Source: Halanaerobium sp046541575
GTDB taxonomy: Bacteria; Bacillota; Halanaerobiia; Halanaerobiales; Halanaerobiaceae
DNA length: 7,514 bases
Assembly (NCBI GenBank): GCA_046541575.1
Contig: JBKHDA010000084.1
Span: forward strand, 1-7,514
Reading direction: 5' to 3'
Notes under the pieces: generated by a model
The model's database searches: none
What the model saw: only the letters and a program-made list of their open reading frames with translations
Told to the model about the DNA's origin: nothing
Translations under genes and position numbers: made by a program
Shown here: one piece after another, positions 1 through 6,442 of the stretch
Numbering within the stretch: the first letter of the stretch is position 1
Layout: every line of letters starts with the position of its first letter

Positions 1-12
1 TTAATTATTTTT

Positions 13-1386
13 TTATAAAAGATTAGATGCTTGTTCAGCTAGCCTTGATCTTTCAGATTTTTTCATTTCTACATGGCCATAATTATCCTGATTCATAAAT
101 TTATCGATTACATATGAAAGGCCATTGGAACTTTTTGATAGATATGGTTGGTCAATTTGATCTATATCACCAGTTAAAACTATTTTTGTACCCTTGCCAG
201 CCCTACTAATAACAGTTTTGATCTCTTTTGGAGATAAGTTTTGAGCCTCATCAATGATCATAAATTGATTTGGTATCGATCTTCCTCTAATATACTGAAG
301 TGGTTCAACCTGAAGTTTATTATAGGATTTAAGATTATCTATTATTTCTTCTCCATTACCATTGCTAATATAATCGAAGTTATCATAGATTGGCTTCATC
401 CATGGTTTTAATTTTTCTTCCAATGTGCCGGGTAAAAATCCTATTTCATTTCCTACCGAAACAGTTGGCCTGGTTATTATCAGTTTGTTATAGATATTTA
501 GGTTAGAAACCTGCTCCATTCCGGTGACAAGAGATAAAATAGTTTTACCTGTGCCAGAAATTCCAGAAATAGTTATTAATGAAATAGAAGGGTCCATCAA
601 CATTTCAACAGCAAAGATCTGTTCTCTGTTTTTAGCTGTAATCCCGTGGATTGATTTATTTTTTTCTATTAATTTTAAATTACCACGGCAGTACTTAGCA
701 AGAGCGGTCTGCTGATCATTATAGGCTCTTAGTTCCAGCAGTTGATTATTAATCAGATTTGTATTTTCATCATCATAATCTATTTTCTTTTTGCTGTAGA
801 GTTTATCGATGGTATCTTTAGGAACTGTTAGAGTTGTATAACCTTTATAGTTTTCTGTAATTAAAGTCTGGTCAGTAGTATAATCTTCAACAGGAATTCC
901 CATCTGCAGAGCCAGCAGCTGCAGAGTATAGTCTTTGGTCACCAGTGTAGATTTTGTCTGCCGCGCTATACTAATTAGTCTTAGATCAGTTGCATTTTTA
1001 ATTTCATTATTGATATTTGAATTAAGATGCAGATGTTTGTCAAAATTATCATCTAAAAAGTAGTTTTTATTTATTTCAAAATATGGGTAGAAAAAATTTT
1101 TATCAAAGTAGAGTGTGATTTTACCACCTGAAGAGATTTTTTTGCTCATTTTTTCCATGATTTTAAAGTCAAATACTTTTTCTGCGATTTCATTTAGAAA
1201 AATTCTGCGCAGATTTCGGATAATATCACGAGCATTTTTGCCAATTTGATCATCAGAACTTTTTTTCTTATTAAGCTCCAATAAAACCTCTCTTGGAATA
1301 ATTATTTCATTATCTTCAAAATTATAGATTGCCTCACTGTCATGCAAGAGAACACTGGTGTCAAGAAGATAAGACTTTTGATTCAT
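13..1386 (-). CDS. PIN domain-PhoH family ATPase (YlaK-like), complete
   Basis: This 457-aa protein joins an N-terminal PIN nuclease-fold domain (about 4-165) to a C-terminal PhoH ATPase domain (about 245-457). PIN-type acidic residues are D9 (LLDTSVLL), E37 (PREVLLEL), D134 (NATDLRLI) and D152 (TKDYTL). The ATPase shows a Walker A motif GISGTGKT (275-282), the PhoH segment ITRPTVSVGNEIGFLPG (304-320), Walker B FMIIDEAQN (375-383), LTGD (404-407) and a terminal KSERSRLAE arginine stretch. Length and both ends fit the family; B. subtilis YlaK has the same layout. From family knowledge, PIN-PhoH proteins are cytosolic and linked to RNA cleavage or unwinding, but the cellular role in this lineage is not settled. 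The ATG is preceded by GGGAGG with a 6-base gap. It lies 129 bases downstream of the HD-GYP regulator on the same strand, has its own candidate promoter, and need not share that gene's function. Identity is firm; function is inferred. Confidence 0.93.
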   Translation of the reverse strand: MNQKSYLLDTSVLLHDSEAIYNFEDNEIIIPREVLLELNKKKSSDDQIGKNARDIIRNLRRIFLNEIAEKVFDFKIMEKMSKKISSGGKITLYFDKNFFYPYFEINKNYFLDDNFDKHLHLNSNINNEIKNATDLRLISIARQTKSTLVTKDYTLQLLALQMGIPVEDYTTDQTLITENYKGYTTLTVPKDTIDKLYSKKKIDYDDENTNLINNQLLELRAYNDQQTALAKYCRGNLKLIEKNKSIHGITAKNREQIFAVEMLMDPSISLITISGISGTGKTILSLVTGMEQVSNLNIYNKLIITRPTVSVGNEIGFLPGTLEEKLKPWMKPIYDNFDYISNGNGEEIIDNLKSYNKLQVEPLQYIRGRSIPNQFMIIDEAQNLSPKEIKTVISRAGKGTKIVLTGDIDQIDQPYLSKSSNGLSYVIDKFMNQDNYGHVEMKKSERSRLAEQASNLL

Positions 1387-1416
1387 TTATTTCCTCCCTT
1401 AAGATTTGATAATTTA

Positions 1417-1444
1417 ATTATATAATCTTTTTATTAATTTTCAT
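1417..1444 (-). promoter_or_regulatory. Candidate sigma-A promoter of the PIN-PhoH gene
   Basis: On the minus strand a perfect TATAAT -10 (1422-1417) follows ATGAAA (1444-1439, 4 of 6 matches to TTGACA) with a 16-base spacer. It would start transcription about 25-30 bases before the ATG, just upstream of the GGGAGG site. In such A+T-rich DNA a -10 match is weak evidence. However, I see no clear terminator after the upstream regulator gene, so read-through from that gene is an alternative. Confidence 0.4.
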
Positions 1445-1515
1445 TTACGATAAGGTAAAATTATGGTAAATTTTTTGAGGCAGAACTACAGGAATTAATT
1501 TTAAAAATAAAATGC

Positions 1516-2646
1516 TTAGTCCTCAATCAAAAAATTAAACTTATCTGATTTAGCTATTTCCAGGCAGGCATCAGCTATTTTAGCATCATATTTAATGCCT
1601 CGATTTTCTTTTAGTTCAAGACAGGCTTTCTCAAATCCTGGTTTTTCTCTATAAGGCCTTCTATTATTCATAGTGGCAAAAACTTCTGCAACAGAAAGTA
1701 TTTTTGCTTCAAAGCGGATTTCTTCATCTTTGAGTTGGTTGGGATATCCAGAGCCATCGATCTTTTCATGATGGTCTCTAATTATTTGAGCGATATCTTC
1801 ATTTAGAGTATTAAACAATTCATAACCATAGGTTGGATGTTCTTTAATTATTTTATATTCACTTTTGCTTAAATTAGCTTTATATAGTAATTCAGTTGGC
1901 AGCAGTAGAGATCCTATATCATGGATTCTAGCACTTTGTTCAATTAAATTAGTTTTTTTATTATTTATATCTAGCTGATTACAAATTAAACTTGAAACTT
2001 TTCTTACATTATTATGATGTTCATCTAGAAAAGTAAATTTTGATTCAAAAATTTGCTGAAATATTTTAGCAACCTGATTTAAATTAGAAATTATATTAGG
2101 GGAGGCATCAAAATCAAAAATAGTTGAATGTATAATTGATTTTCCATTAATATTTACTGCCTGGTAAAAAACAATGACATTTCTTAGCTCTTCATTTCCA
2201 AGTTTGTGAATAAAATTTGAGGGATAACTTTCGTTATTTAGAGCCTTTTTAATTTTATTATTGATTATTTCTTTACTGCTTTTATTTATTTCAAAAATAC
2301 TCTTATAATTAAGTTCAGACTTAGTATAGTTGTAATAATTAAGAGCAGCTTTGTTAAAATCAATAATTTTAGCGCTTTCAGGTTCAATTAATAGAACTGG
2401 AGTCTGTATTTTATCAAGTATTAAATCCTGAAAAGTATTTTTGATTTTAGTTCTGCCGAGTAAATAATCAAGAGAAATATTAAAATAATCTGCTATTTCT
2501 AAAATAGTTTCCAGAGAAGGTATTCGAGTATTTTGTTCATAATTAGCAATAGTAGTTCTAGCATAGCCTAAATCTTCTGCCAAATCTTTCTGGCTTAGTT
2601 TTCTTGATTTTCTAATTTTTTTTAATCTACTGGAAAATTCCTGCAT
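1516..2646 (-). CDS. XRE helix-turn-helix / PAS-like / HD-GYP fusion regulator
   Basis: This 376-aa protein (numbered from the ATG at 2646) has three parts. Residues 2-64 are an XRE/Cro-type helix-turn-helix (LKKIRKSRKLSQKDLAEDLG, then TTIANYEQNTRIPS and a DYLLGR end). Residues about 74-180 look like a PAS sensor (TPVLLIEPESAKIIDFNKAA; YNYTKSEL). Residues about 205-367 are an HD-GYP domain of the c-di-GMP phosphodiesterase superfamily. There H210, H242-D243, H270 (HPTYGYEL), H292-H293 and DGSGYP are kept. The lysine that usually follows HDIG is serine (S246), and the usual aspartate of the VAD motif is glutamate (E321). No membrane segment is visible, so it should be cytosolic. The predicted role is a one-component transcription regulator whose output is DNA binding and whose HD-GYP part either degrades or merely binds a cyclic dinucleotide. 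It diverges from the chemotaxis/c-di-GMP cluster across a palindrome-rich gap, making that gap its likely target. Domain calls are strong; ligand, activity and target are inferred. Confidence 0.88.
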   Translation of the reverse strand: MQEFSSRLKKIRKSRKLSQKDLAEDLGYARTTIANYEQNTRIPSLETILEIADYFNISLDYLLGRTKIKNTFQDLILDKIQTPVLLIEPESAKIIDFNKAALNYYNYTKSELNYKSIFEINKSSKEIINNKIKKALNNESYPSNFIHKLGNEELRNVIVFYQAVNINGKSIIHSTIFDFDASPNIISNLNQVAKIFQQIFESKFTFLDEHHNNVRKVSSLICNQLDINNKKTNLIEQSARIHDIGSLLLPTELLYKANLSKSEYKIIKEHPTYGYELFNTLNEDIAQIIRDHHEKIDGSGYPNQLKDEEIRFEAKILSVAEVFATMNNRRPYREKPGFEKACLELKENRGIKYDAKIADACLEIAKSDKFNFLIED

Positions 2647-2652
2647 CACTTC

Positions 2653-2658
2653 CACCTC
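2653..2658 (-). promoter_or_regulatory. Shine-Dalgarno GAGGTG that decides the regulator's start
   Basis: Minus-strand GAGGTG matches the anti-Shine-Dalgarno complement (GGAGGTGAT) and sits 6 bases before the ATG at 2646-2644. A longer reading from GTG at 2655-2653 would put the start codon inside this site and leave no site upstream of it. The ATG is therefore preferred, giving 376 rather than 379 residues. Confidence 0.7.
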
Positions 2659-2735
2659 ATTTTATTTTTAAAAATAAATTTTAACCAGTTTAAAGCATAC
2701 CTCTAATGATAATAGGCAGTCTCTTAACTAAAGTT

Positions 2736-2764
2736 ATTATAACACTCTAATTATTATATGCAAA
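2736..2764 (-). promoter_or_regulatory. Sigma-A-type promoter of the XRE/HD-GYP gene
   Basis: On the minus strand TTTGCA (2764-2759, 4 of 6 matches to TTGACA) is followed after exactly 17 bases by a perfect TATAAT (2741-2736). The predicted start near 2729 leaves a leader of about 80 bases. The -10 lies within an 11-base inverted repeat, GTTATTATAAC (2733-2743), so a dimeric repressor bound there would block this promoter. Autoregulation is plausible but inferred. Confidence 0.5.
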
Positions 2765-2878
2765 TAAGAAAAAAGCTATGGTGGAAATTAAAAATTCAAT
2801 GTTCCTGTAATAATAAAAATAGTAATGATTATAATAACAAGAATCTTCAAAACTTCTATTTGGTGACACAATACGAGT

Positions 2879-2892
2879 AAAAACCGGTTTTT
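2879..2892. promoter_or_regulatory. 14-base perfect palindrome, possible operator
   Basis: AAAAACCGGTTTTT reads the same on both strands with no central gap, so it cannot fold into a useful RNA hairpin and is not a terminator. CCGG in a long A+T-rich stretch stands out. A symmetric site this size suits a dimeric helix-turn-helix protein such as the adjacent XRE regulator. No direct evidence links the two. Confidence 0.4.
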
Positions 2893-2916
2893 TTCACAGA
2901 GAATAAATAGTAATAG

Positions 2917-2949
2917 TTACCATTACACTAATTGTGTAAATAATGGTAA
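2917..2949. promoter_or_regulatory. Nested inverted repeats upstream of the chemoreceptor operon
   Basis: An outer repeat pairs TTACCATTA (2917-2925) with TAATGGTAA (2941-2949), nine perfect bases around a 15-base centre. An overlapping inner repeat pairs TTACAC (2923-2928) with GTGTAA (2934-2939) around TAATT, a 17-base near-palindrome. The block ends about 70 bases before the receptor's start codon, next to or overlapping any promoter there. That position suits an operator for the plus-strand operon. It could also form an RNA stem if transcribed. No run of T follows, so a terminator is unlikely. Confidence 0.5.
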
Positions 2950-2971
2950 TGGTTATAAAATTTCTATATAC
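2944..2971 (+). promoter_or_regulatory. Weak candidate promoter for the chemoreceptor operon
   Basis: TATACT (2966-2971, 5 of 6 matches to TATAAT) lies 16 bases after TGGTAA (2944-2949, only 3 of 6 matches to TTGACA). The poor -35 element overlaps the right arm of the inverted repeat at 2941-2949, as expected for a promoter needing an activator or blocked by a repressor. I see no convincing flagellar/chemotaxis sigma-28 promoter. The real start could lie elsewhere in 2890-2985. Confidence 0.25.
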
Positions 2972-3005
2972 TTGAATTATTACAAAATATAGCAAATAAA
3001 AATTC

Positions 3006-3011
3006 AGGAGG
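3006..3011 (+). promoter_or_regulatory. Ribosome site AGGAGG supporting a TTG start
   Basis: A perfect AGGAGG lies 7 bases before TTG at 3019-3021. Reading from that TTG gives MKNPFKKLSVGQKLI, the usual short basic N-terminus just before the first membrane helix of a chemoreceptor. Another TTG at 3015 is out of frame, and the first in-frame ATG (residue 40) would delete the membrane anchor. Confidence 0.85.
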
Positions 3012-3018
3012 AAATTGC

Positions 3019-4926
3019 TTGAAAAATCCATTTAAAAAATTGAGTGTCGGTCAGAAGTTAATAACAGTCTTTGTTGGAATAATTGTTTTAAGTCTTAGTA
3101 TTACTACCTATTTAAGTTATCAGGATTCACTGAATATGAACGAAGAACAGACAAGAGATCAATTAGAAGTTGTGCGCGAATTAAAAGAAAAGGAAATAAG
3201 CAGTTATTTTAGTGAATTAGAAGATGAATTAACTATTCTAACTAAATCTAGTTTAATAAAAAACAATATTTACAATACGAACAATAATCAACTTGAGGAA
3301 TATATAAAAATGCAGCAGGAAGAAAATGATTGGACAAATATTTTTTTGGTTAGTCTTAGTGGAGAAGTACTATATTCGACATCTACAGGAGAAGATTCAG
3401 ATACCAATTTAGTTAGAGATAGATATAATTCCAGCGGTCTGGCCCGTGCTTATGAGAAAGGTTTGAAAAAATTTTCTATTATAGATTTTTCTCATTATGA
3501 ACCAGCAGCTGAAAATAGGGCTTTTATGTCTGCCCCCATAATAGAAAATGATCAAATTAAAGGTGTTGCAGTGATGGAGATATCTTCAGATAAAATTGAT
3601 CAAATCATGCTTGAGAAAAACATAAAATATGAAAGTGGAAAATCATATATAGTTGGCTCAGATAATTTAATGAGGTCAAACAGCAGTTTTATTGAACAGG
3701 ATACTTTATTAAATTTTAGAGTAGAGACTGAAGCTGTTAAAAATGCATTTGCCCATAAAGAAGAGATTAAACTAATAGAAGACTTTAGAGGAGAGATGGT
3801 TTATAGCTCTTATACACCACTTGACATAGAGGGTCTAAATTGGGCTTTAATATCAGAGGTAGATGAAGCAGAAATTCTGCAGCCTATCAATAATTTATTA
3901 AAAAAGAATTTGACTGTGTTGATAACTGTTATTTTTCTGGCAATTTTAATCACTATGATGATGATAAAATTTATAATTTCTCGTCCTTTATTAAAAATTA
4001 GAGATGTTCTCAAAAAAATCAGTAATGACACAGACCTACGTCAGCGGGTAGATATTAATAAAGATGATGAAATAGGACAATTAGCTCAGGATCTCAATAA
4101 GACAATAGATACCCTGGTTCAAATTATCGGAGGGGTAAAATCTATTTCTGAAGAGGTCAATAATACTTCTGATAAAATAGAAGAACAAAATGATAAACTT
4201 GCTGATAGAACAATGAGTCAGGCTTCTTCTCTTGAACAAATTTCAGCTAATATGGAAGAAGTTACCGCTTCTATTGAAGAAGTAGCAGCTGGTTCAGAGG
4301 AAGCAAAAGCCAGGGGAGAAGAAAATCTTAAAGTTGTAAAAAAAGGGTCAAATGTTATAGAGGAAACCGTTGCTTCGATGTCAGAAGTATCAAAAAGCAG
4401 TTTAAAAATTGAAGAAATAATATCTACAGTTAATGAAATAGCTTCTCAGACCAACTTACTGGCTTTAAATGCAGCAATAGAAGCTGCAAGAGCTGGGGAA
4501 GCAGGAAGAGGTTTTTCGGTAGTAGCCTCTGAAGTGCGTGATTTATCAGAAAGAACTTCTAATTCTGCTAAAGAAATTGAAAATTTAATCAAGGATATGA
4601 TTGAAAAAATAGAAAATGGAAATAACTTAATAAATCAAACAGGAGAAGCCTTTAAAAAAATAGTAGAAAACTCTTCTATTACGGCGGAAACTATTAGTGA
4701 AATTTCTACCTCTATTCAAGACCAGGCTTCTGCTTCATTAGAAATACAGGAAGTAATCTTAGAAATTGATAATAATACAAAGAAAAATAATGATTTAGTA
4801 CGCAATATCAAAGGTGATAGTGAAGAATTAAATAATAAAGCCGAAAAATTAGCTGATTTGGTTTCAAAATTTATTGTAAATAGTGATAAGTCTGATGATC
4901 TGCTGGATAAAAAAACAGATGCTTAA
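3019..4926 (+). CDS. Methyl-accepting chemotaxis protein, Cache-type sensor
   Basis: This 635-aa transmembrane chemoreceptor has a basic N-terminus, membrane helix 1 (about 13-33), an extracellular sensor (about 35-295), membrane helix 2 (about 298-320), a HAMP linker (about 320-372) and a long cytoplasmic coiled-coil signalling domain (about 375-620). The sensor has features I associate with Cache-type receptors: SPLIT-like anchors IIDFSHYEPAAENRAF (154-169), APIIENDQIKGVAVMEI (172-188) and SYIVGSDNLMRSNSSF (209-224). The signalling tip, from EIASQTNLLALNAAIEAARA (473-492) through AGRGFSVVASEVRDLSERT (495-513), is the conserved contact for CheA and CheW. No xWxxF CheR-docking tail is seen at the C-terminus. 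It probably senses a small organic molecule outside the cell; the ligand cannot be named. It heads a likely operon with the c-di-GMP enzyme 45 bases downstream, so it could signal to that partner as well as to a CheA encoded elsewhere. Family assignment is certain. Confidence 0.95.
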   Translation: MKNPFKKLSVGQKLITVFVGIIVLSLSITTYLSYQDSLNMNEEQTRDQLEVVRELKEKEISSYFSELEDELTILTKSSLIKNNIYNTNNNQLEEYIKMQQEENDWTNIFLVSLSGEVLYSTSTGEDSDTNLVRDRYNSSGLARAYEKGLKKFSIIDFSHYEPAAENRAFMSAPIIENDQIKGVAVMEISSDKIDQIMLEKNIKYESGKSYIVGSDNLMRSNSSFIEQDTLLNFRVETEAVKNAFAHKEEIKLIEDFRGEMVYSSYTPLDIEGLNWALISEVDEAEILQPINNLLKKNLTVLITVIFLAILITMMMIKFIISRPLLKIRDVLKKISNDTDLRQRVDINKDDEIGQLAQDLNKTIDTLVQIIGGVKSISEEVNNTSDKIEEQNDKLADRTMSQASSLEQISANMEEVTASIEEVAAGSEEAKARGEENLKVVKKGSNVIEETVASMSEVSKSSLKIEEIISTVNEIASQTNLLALNAAIEAARAGEAGRGFSVVASEVRDLSERTSNSAKEIENLIKDMIEKIENGNNLINQTGEAFKKIVENSSITAETISEISTSIQDQASASLEIQEVILEIDNNTKKNNDLVRNIKGDSEELNNKAEKLADLVSKFIVNSDKSDDLLDKKTDA

Positions 4927-4971
4927 AATATAGTTTTAATTTTTATTTTTATAATAAATGGAGGAGTTTAA

Positions 4972-6438
4972 ATGCATAACAGTAAAGATGTGAAGAAGGA
5001 TCTAAACAAACTTATTAATGCTACTGGCACATTAAAATATAAAAATCAAATTCTGCTGGCTATTACGGAAGAAAAAATGTTGGAAAAATTTGAAGCTATT
5101 CTTGAGAAAAAATATATCGTAAAAAACCAAAAAAACTTAGACAGGAAGAATTTCAAAGATTACGATCTAATAATTATAGATGAAACTTATTTTGAGCGCC
5201 ATGAAAATAATTTCAAAAATATTAGCAGCTTCATACCAGTTTTATTAATAATAGATAAACAAAAGAAACTTAATAAGGAAGTTAGCATTCCTGATTTTAT
5301 TACAGAAGTTGTTAATATTCCAGTTGTAAGTTCAATTCTTCTTAATAGAATCCAGTTATTATTGGATTTTAGGGATTATTCTGTTAGAAGTGAAAATAGA
5401 TTTGAATATTTGTCTTTTCACGATGAATTAACGGGTCTGCACAACAGAATTTTTTTGGATGGATATTTAAAAAAGGCAAAAAAAGAAGAACTTTTACCAA
5501 TCAGTTTTATTGCCGGAAATATTGATAGTTTAAAAGTAATTAATCAAAAATATGGACGTATATATGGAGATCAGTTAATTAAAAAGACAGCAAATATTTT
5601 AGCGAATCTTTGTCAGGAAGAAGATAAAGTTGTTAGAATAGGAGGGGATGAATTTTTAGTTATTCTTCCAGGGAAAGATTCAAAAGAAGCTGAAAAAATT
5701 TCAGAAAAGATAGGAGAGAATTTTTATAATACTTTTGTTGATGAAATAAAAGTTAGTATAGGGCTGGGTAATGCCACACGTTCATTTTTAACTCAGGATA
5801 TTGAAAGTGTAATTACAACAGCGATGAATAATATGTATTTAAATAAACTGGGCAAAAATGAAAGCATGAAACATCAGGTGATAAAATCAATGATCAATAC
5901 ACTTGAAGCCAAATCTTTTGAAACAAATGCTCATGCGGAAAGAATGAAAGAATTAGCATTTCAGCTGGGAAAAAGTATTAATCTCAGCAAAAGAGAAATT
6001 GATGAATTAAAACTACTGGCTGACTTACATGATATTGGAAAAGTAGCAATTCCTGAAAGCATATTAAAGAAGCCTGCTAAATTAACAAGAGAAGAATTTG
6101 AAATTATCAAAAAACACCCTGAAATTGGATATGAGATTGTCAGAACCATACCTGAACTTCAGAATGTTGCTGAGGGAATTCTCTCCCATCATGAAAGATG
6201 GGATGGAAAAGGATATCCCAATCAACTAAAAGGAGCTGAAATCCCAATTCTTGCTAGAATTATAACAGTTATTGATTCTTTTGATGTTATGAGGAATAAA
6301 AGAGCTTATAAGGACGCTTATTCTCTAAGTTATACAGTTGAGGAACTACAAAGAGGTGCCGGCAGCCAATTTGATCCAAAGTTAATTAGCAATTTTTTGA
6401 AATATGTCATTAAGCTACCTTTAGAGGTAAGAGTTTAG
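4972..6438 (+). CDS. Pseudo-receiver / GGDEF / HD-GYP c-di-GMP turnover protein
   Basis: This 488-aa soluble protein has three domains. Residues about 23-131 resemble a response-regulator receiver (strands NQILLAI, YDLIIID, IPVLLIID; DFITEVVNIPV) with the acidic pocket and the Lys-Pro motif eroded. Residues about 145-295 are a diguanylate cyclase fold (DELTGLHNR 151-159, RIGGDEF 222-228). Residues about 303-480 are an HD-GYP phosphodiesterase with E317, H321, H353-D354, K357, H382, H406-H407, GKGYP and D435 all present. In the cyclase, GGDEF is intact and N191 and D200 of the guanine pocket remain, but the first metal aspartate of the usual DxD stretch is N183. The inhibitory RxxD site is QEED (215-218). 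The likely net activity is hydrolysis of c-di-GMP to pGpG/GMP, with GGDEF weak or acting as a GTP-sensing module; this is inference. GGAGG ends 7 bases before the ATG. It sits between the chemoreceptor and cheY, suggesting a sensory c-di-GMP branch. Confidence 0.92.
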   Translation: MHNSKDVKKDLNKLINATGTLKYKNQILLAITEEKMLEKFEAILEKKYIVKNQKNLDRKNFKDYDLIIIDETYFERHENNFKNISSFIPVLLIIDKQKKLNKEVSIPDFITEVVNIPVVSSILLNRIQLLLDFRDYSVRSENRFEYLSFHDELTGLHNRIFLDGYLKKAKKEELLPISFIAGNIDSLKVINQKYGRIYGDQLIKKTANILANLCQEEDKVVRIGGDEFLVILPGKDSKEAEKISEKIGENFYNTFVDEIKVSIGLGNATRSFLTQDIESVITTAMNNMYLNKLGKNESMKHQVIKSMINTLEAKSFETNAHAERMKELAFQLGKSINLSKREIDELKLLADLHDIGKVAIPESILKKPAKLTREEFEIIKKHPEIGYEIVRTIPELQNVAEGILSHHERWDGKGYPNQLKGAEIPILARIITVIDSFDVMRNKRAYKDAYSLSYTVEELQRGAGSQFDPKLISNFLKYVIKLPLEVRV

Positions 6439-6442
6439 CATG

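Larger units (their letters stand above)
2822..2958 (+). repeat. Three direct copies of GTAATRRTTA in the divergent intergenic region
   Basis: Copies are GTAATGATTA at 2822-2831, GTAATAGTTA at 2910-2919 and GTAATGGTTA at 2946-2955. The first and third continue as TTATAA, giving 12 of 13 identical bases over 2822-2834 and 2946-2958. A near-copy in inverted orientation (GTAATGGTAA on the minus strand) lies at 2926-2917. Start-to-start distances are 88 and 36 bases. They occupy the only stretch of over 300 bases without a gene in the window (2647-3018). I found no open reading frame with a ribosome site and no recognisable riboswitch there. They may be binding sites for the divergent regulator; low sequence complexity is the main alternative. 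Confidence 0.45.

Noticed and set aside
524..715. Plus-strand open frame of 63 codons inside the PIN-PhoH gene
   Set aside because: It lies opposite a well-supported conserved ATPase, including the Walker A region, and has no family resemblance.
2653..2655. GTG start for the XRE/HD-GYP regulator
   Set aside because: The GTG overlaps the Shine-Dalgarno sequence that serves the ATG at 2646, and no ribosome site precedes it.
2765..3005. c-di-GMP riboswitch in the leader of the chemoreceptor operon
   Set aside because: None of the conserved GEMM segments or G+C-rich stems is visible; the region is A+T-rich with short palindromes.
3810..4031. Minus-strand open frame of 73 codons inside the chemoreceptor
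   Set aside because: It is antisense to the second membrane helix and HAMP region. Its hydrophobicity mirrors the A+T-rich membrane-helix codons.
4950..4955. TATAAT as an internal promoter for the GGDEF/HD-GYP gene
   Set aside because: No acceptable -35 is found at 16-18 bases, and the transcript would start inside the ribosome binding site.
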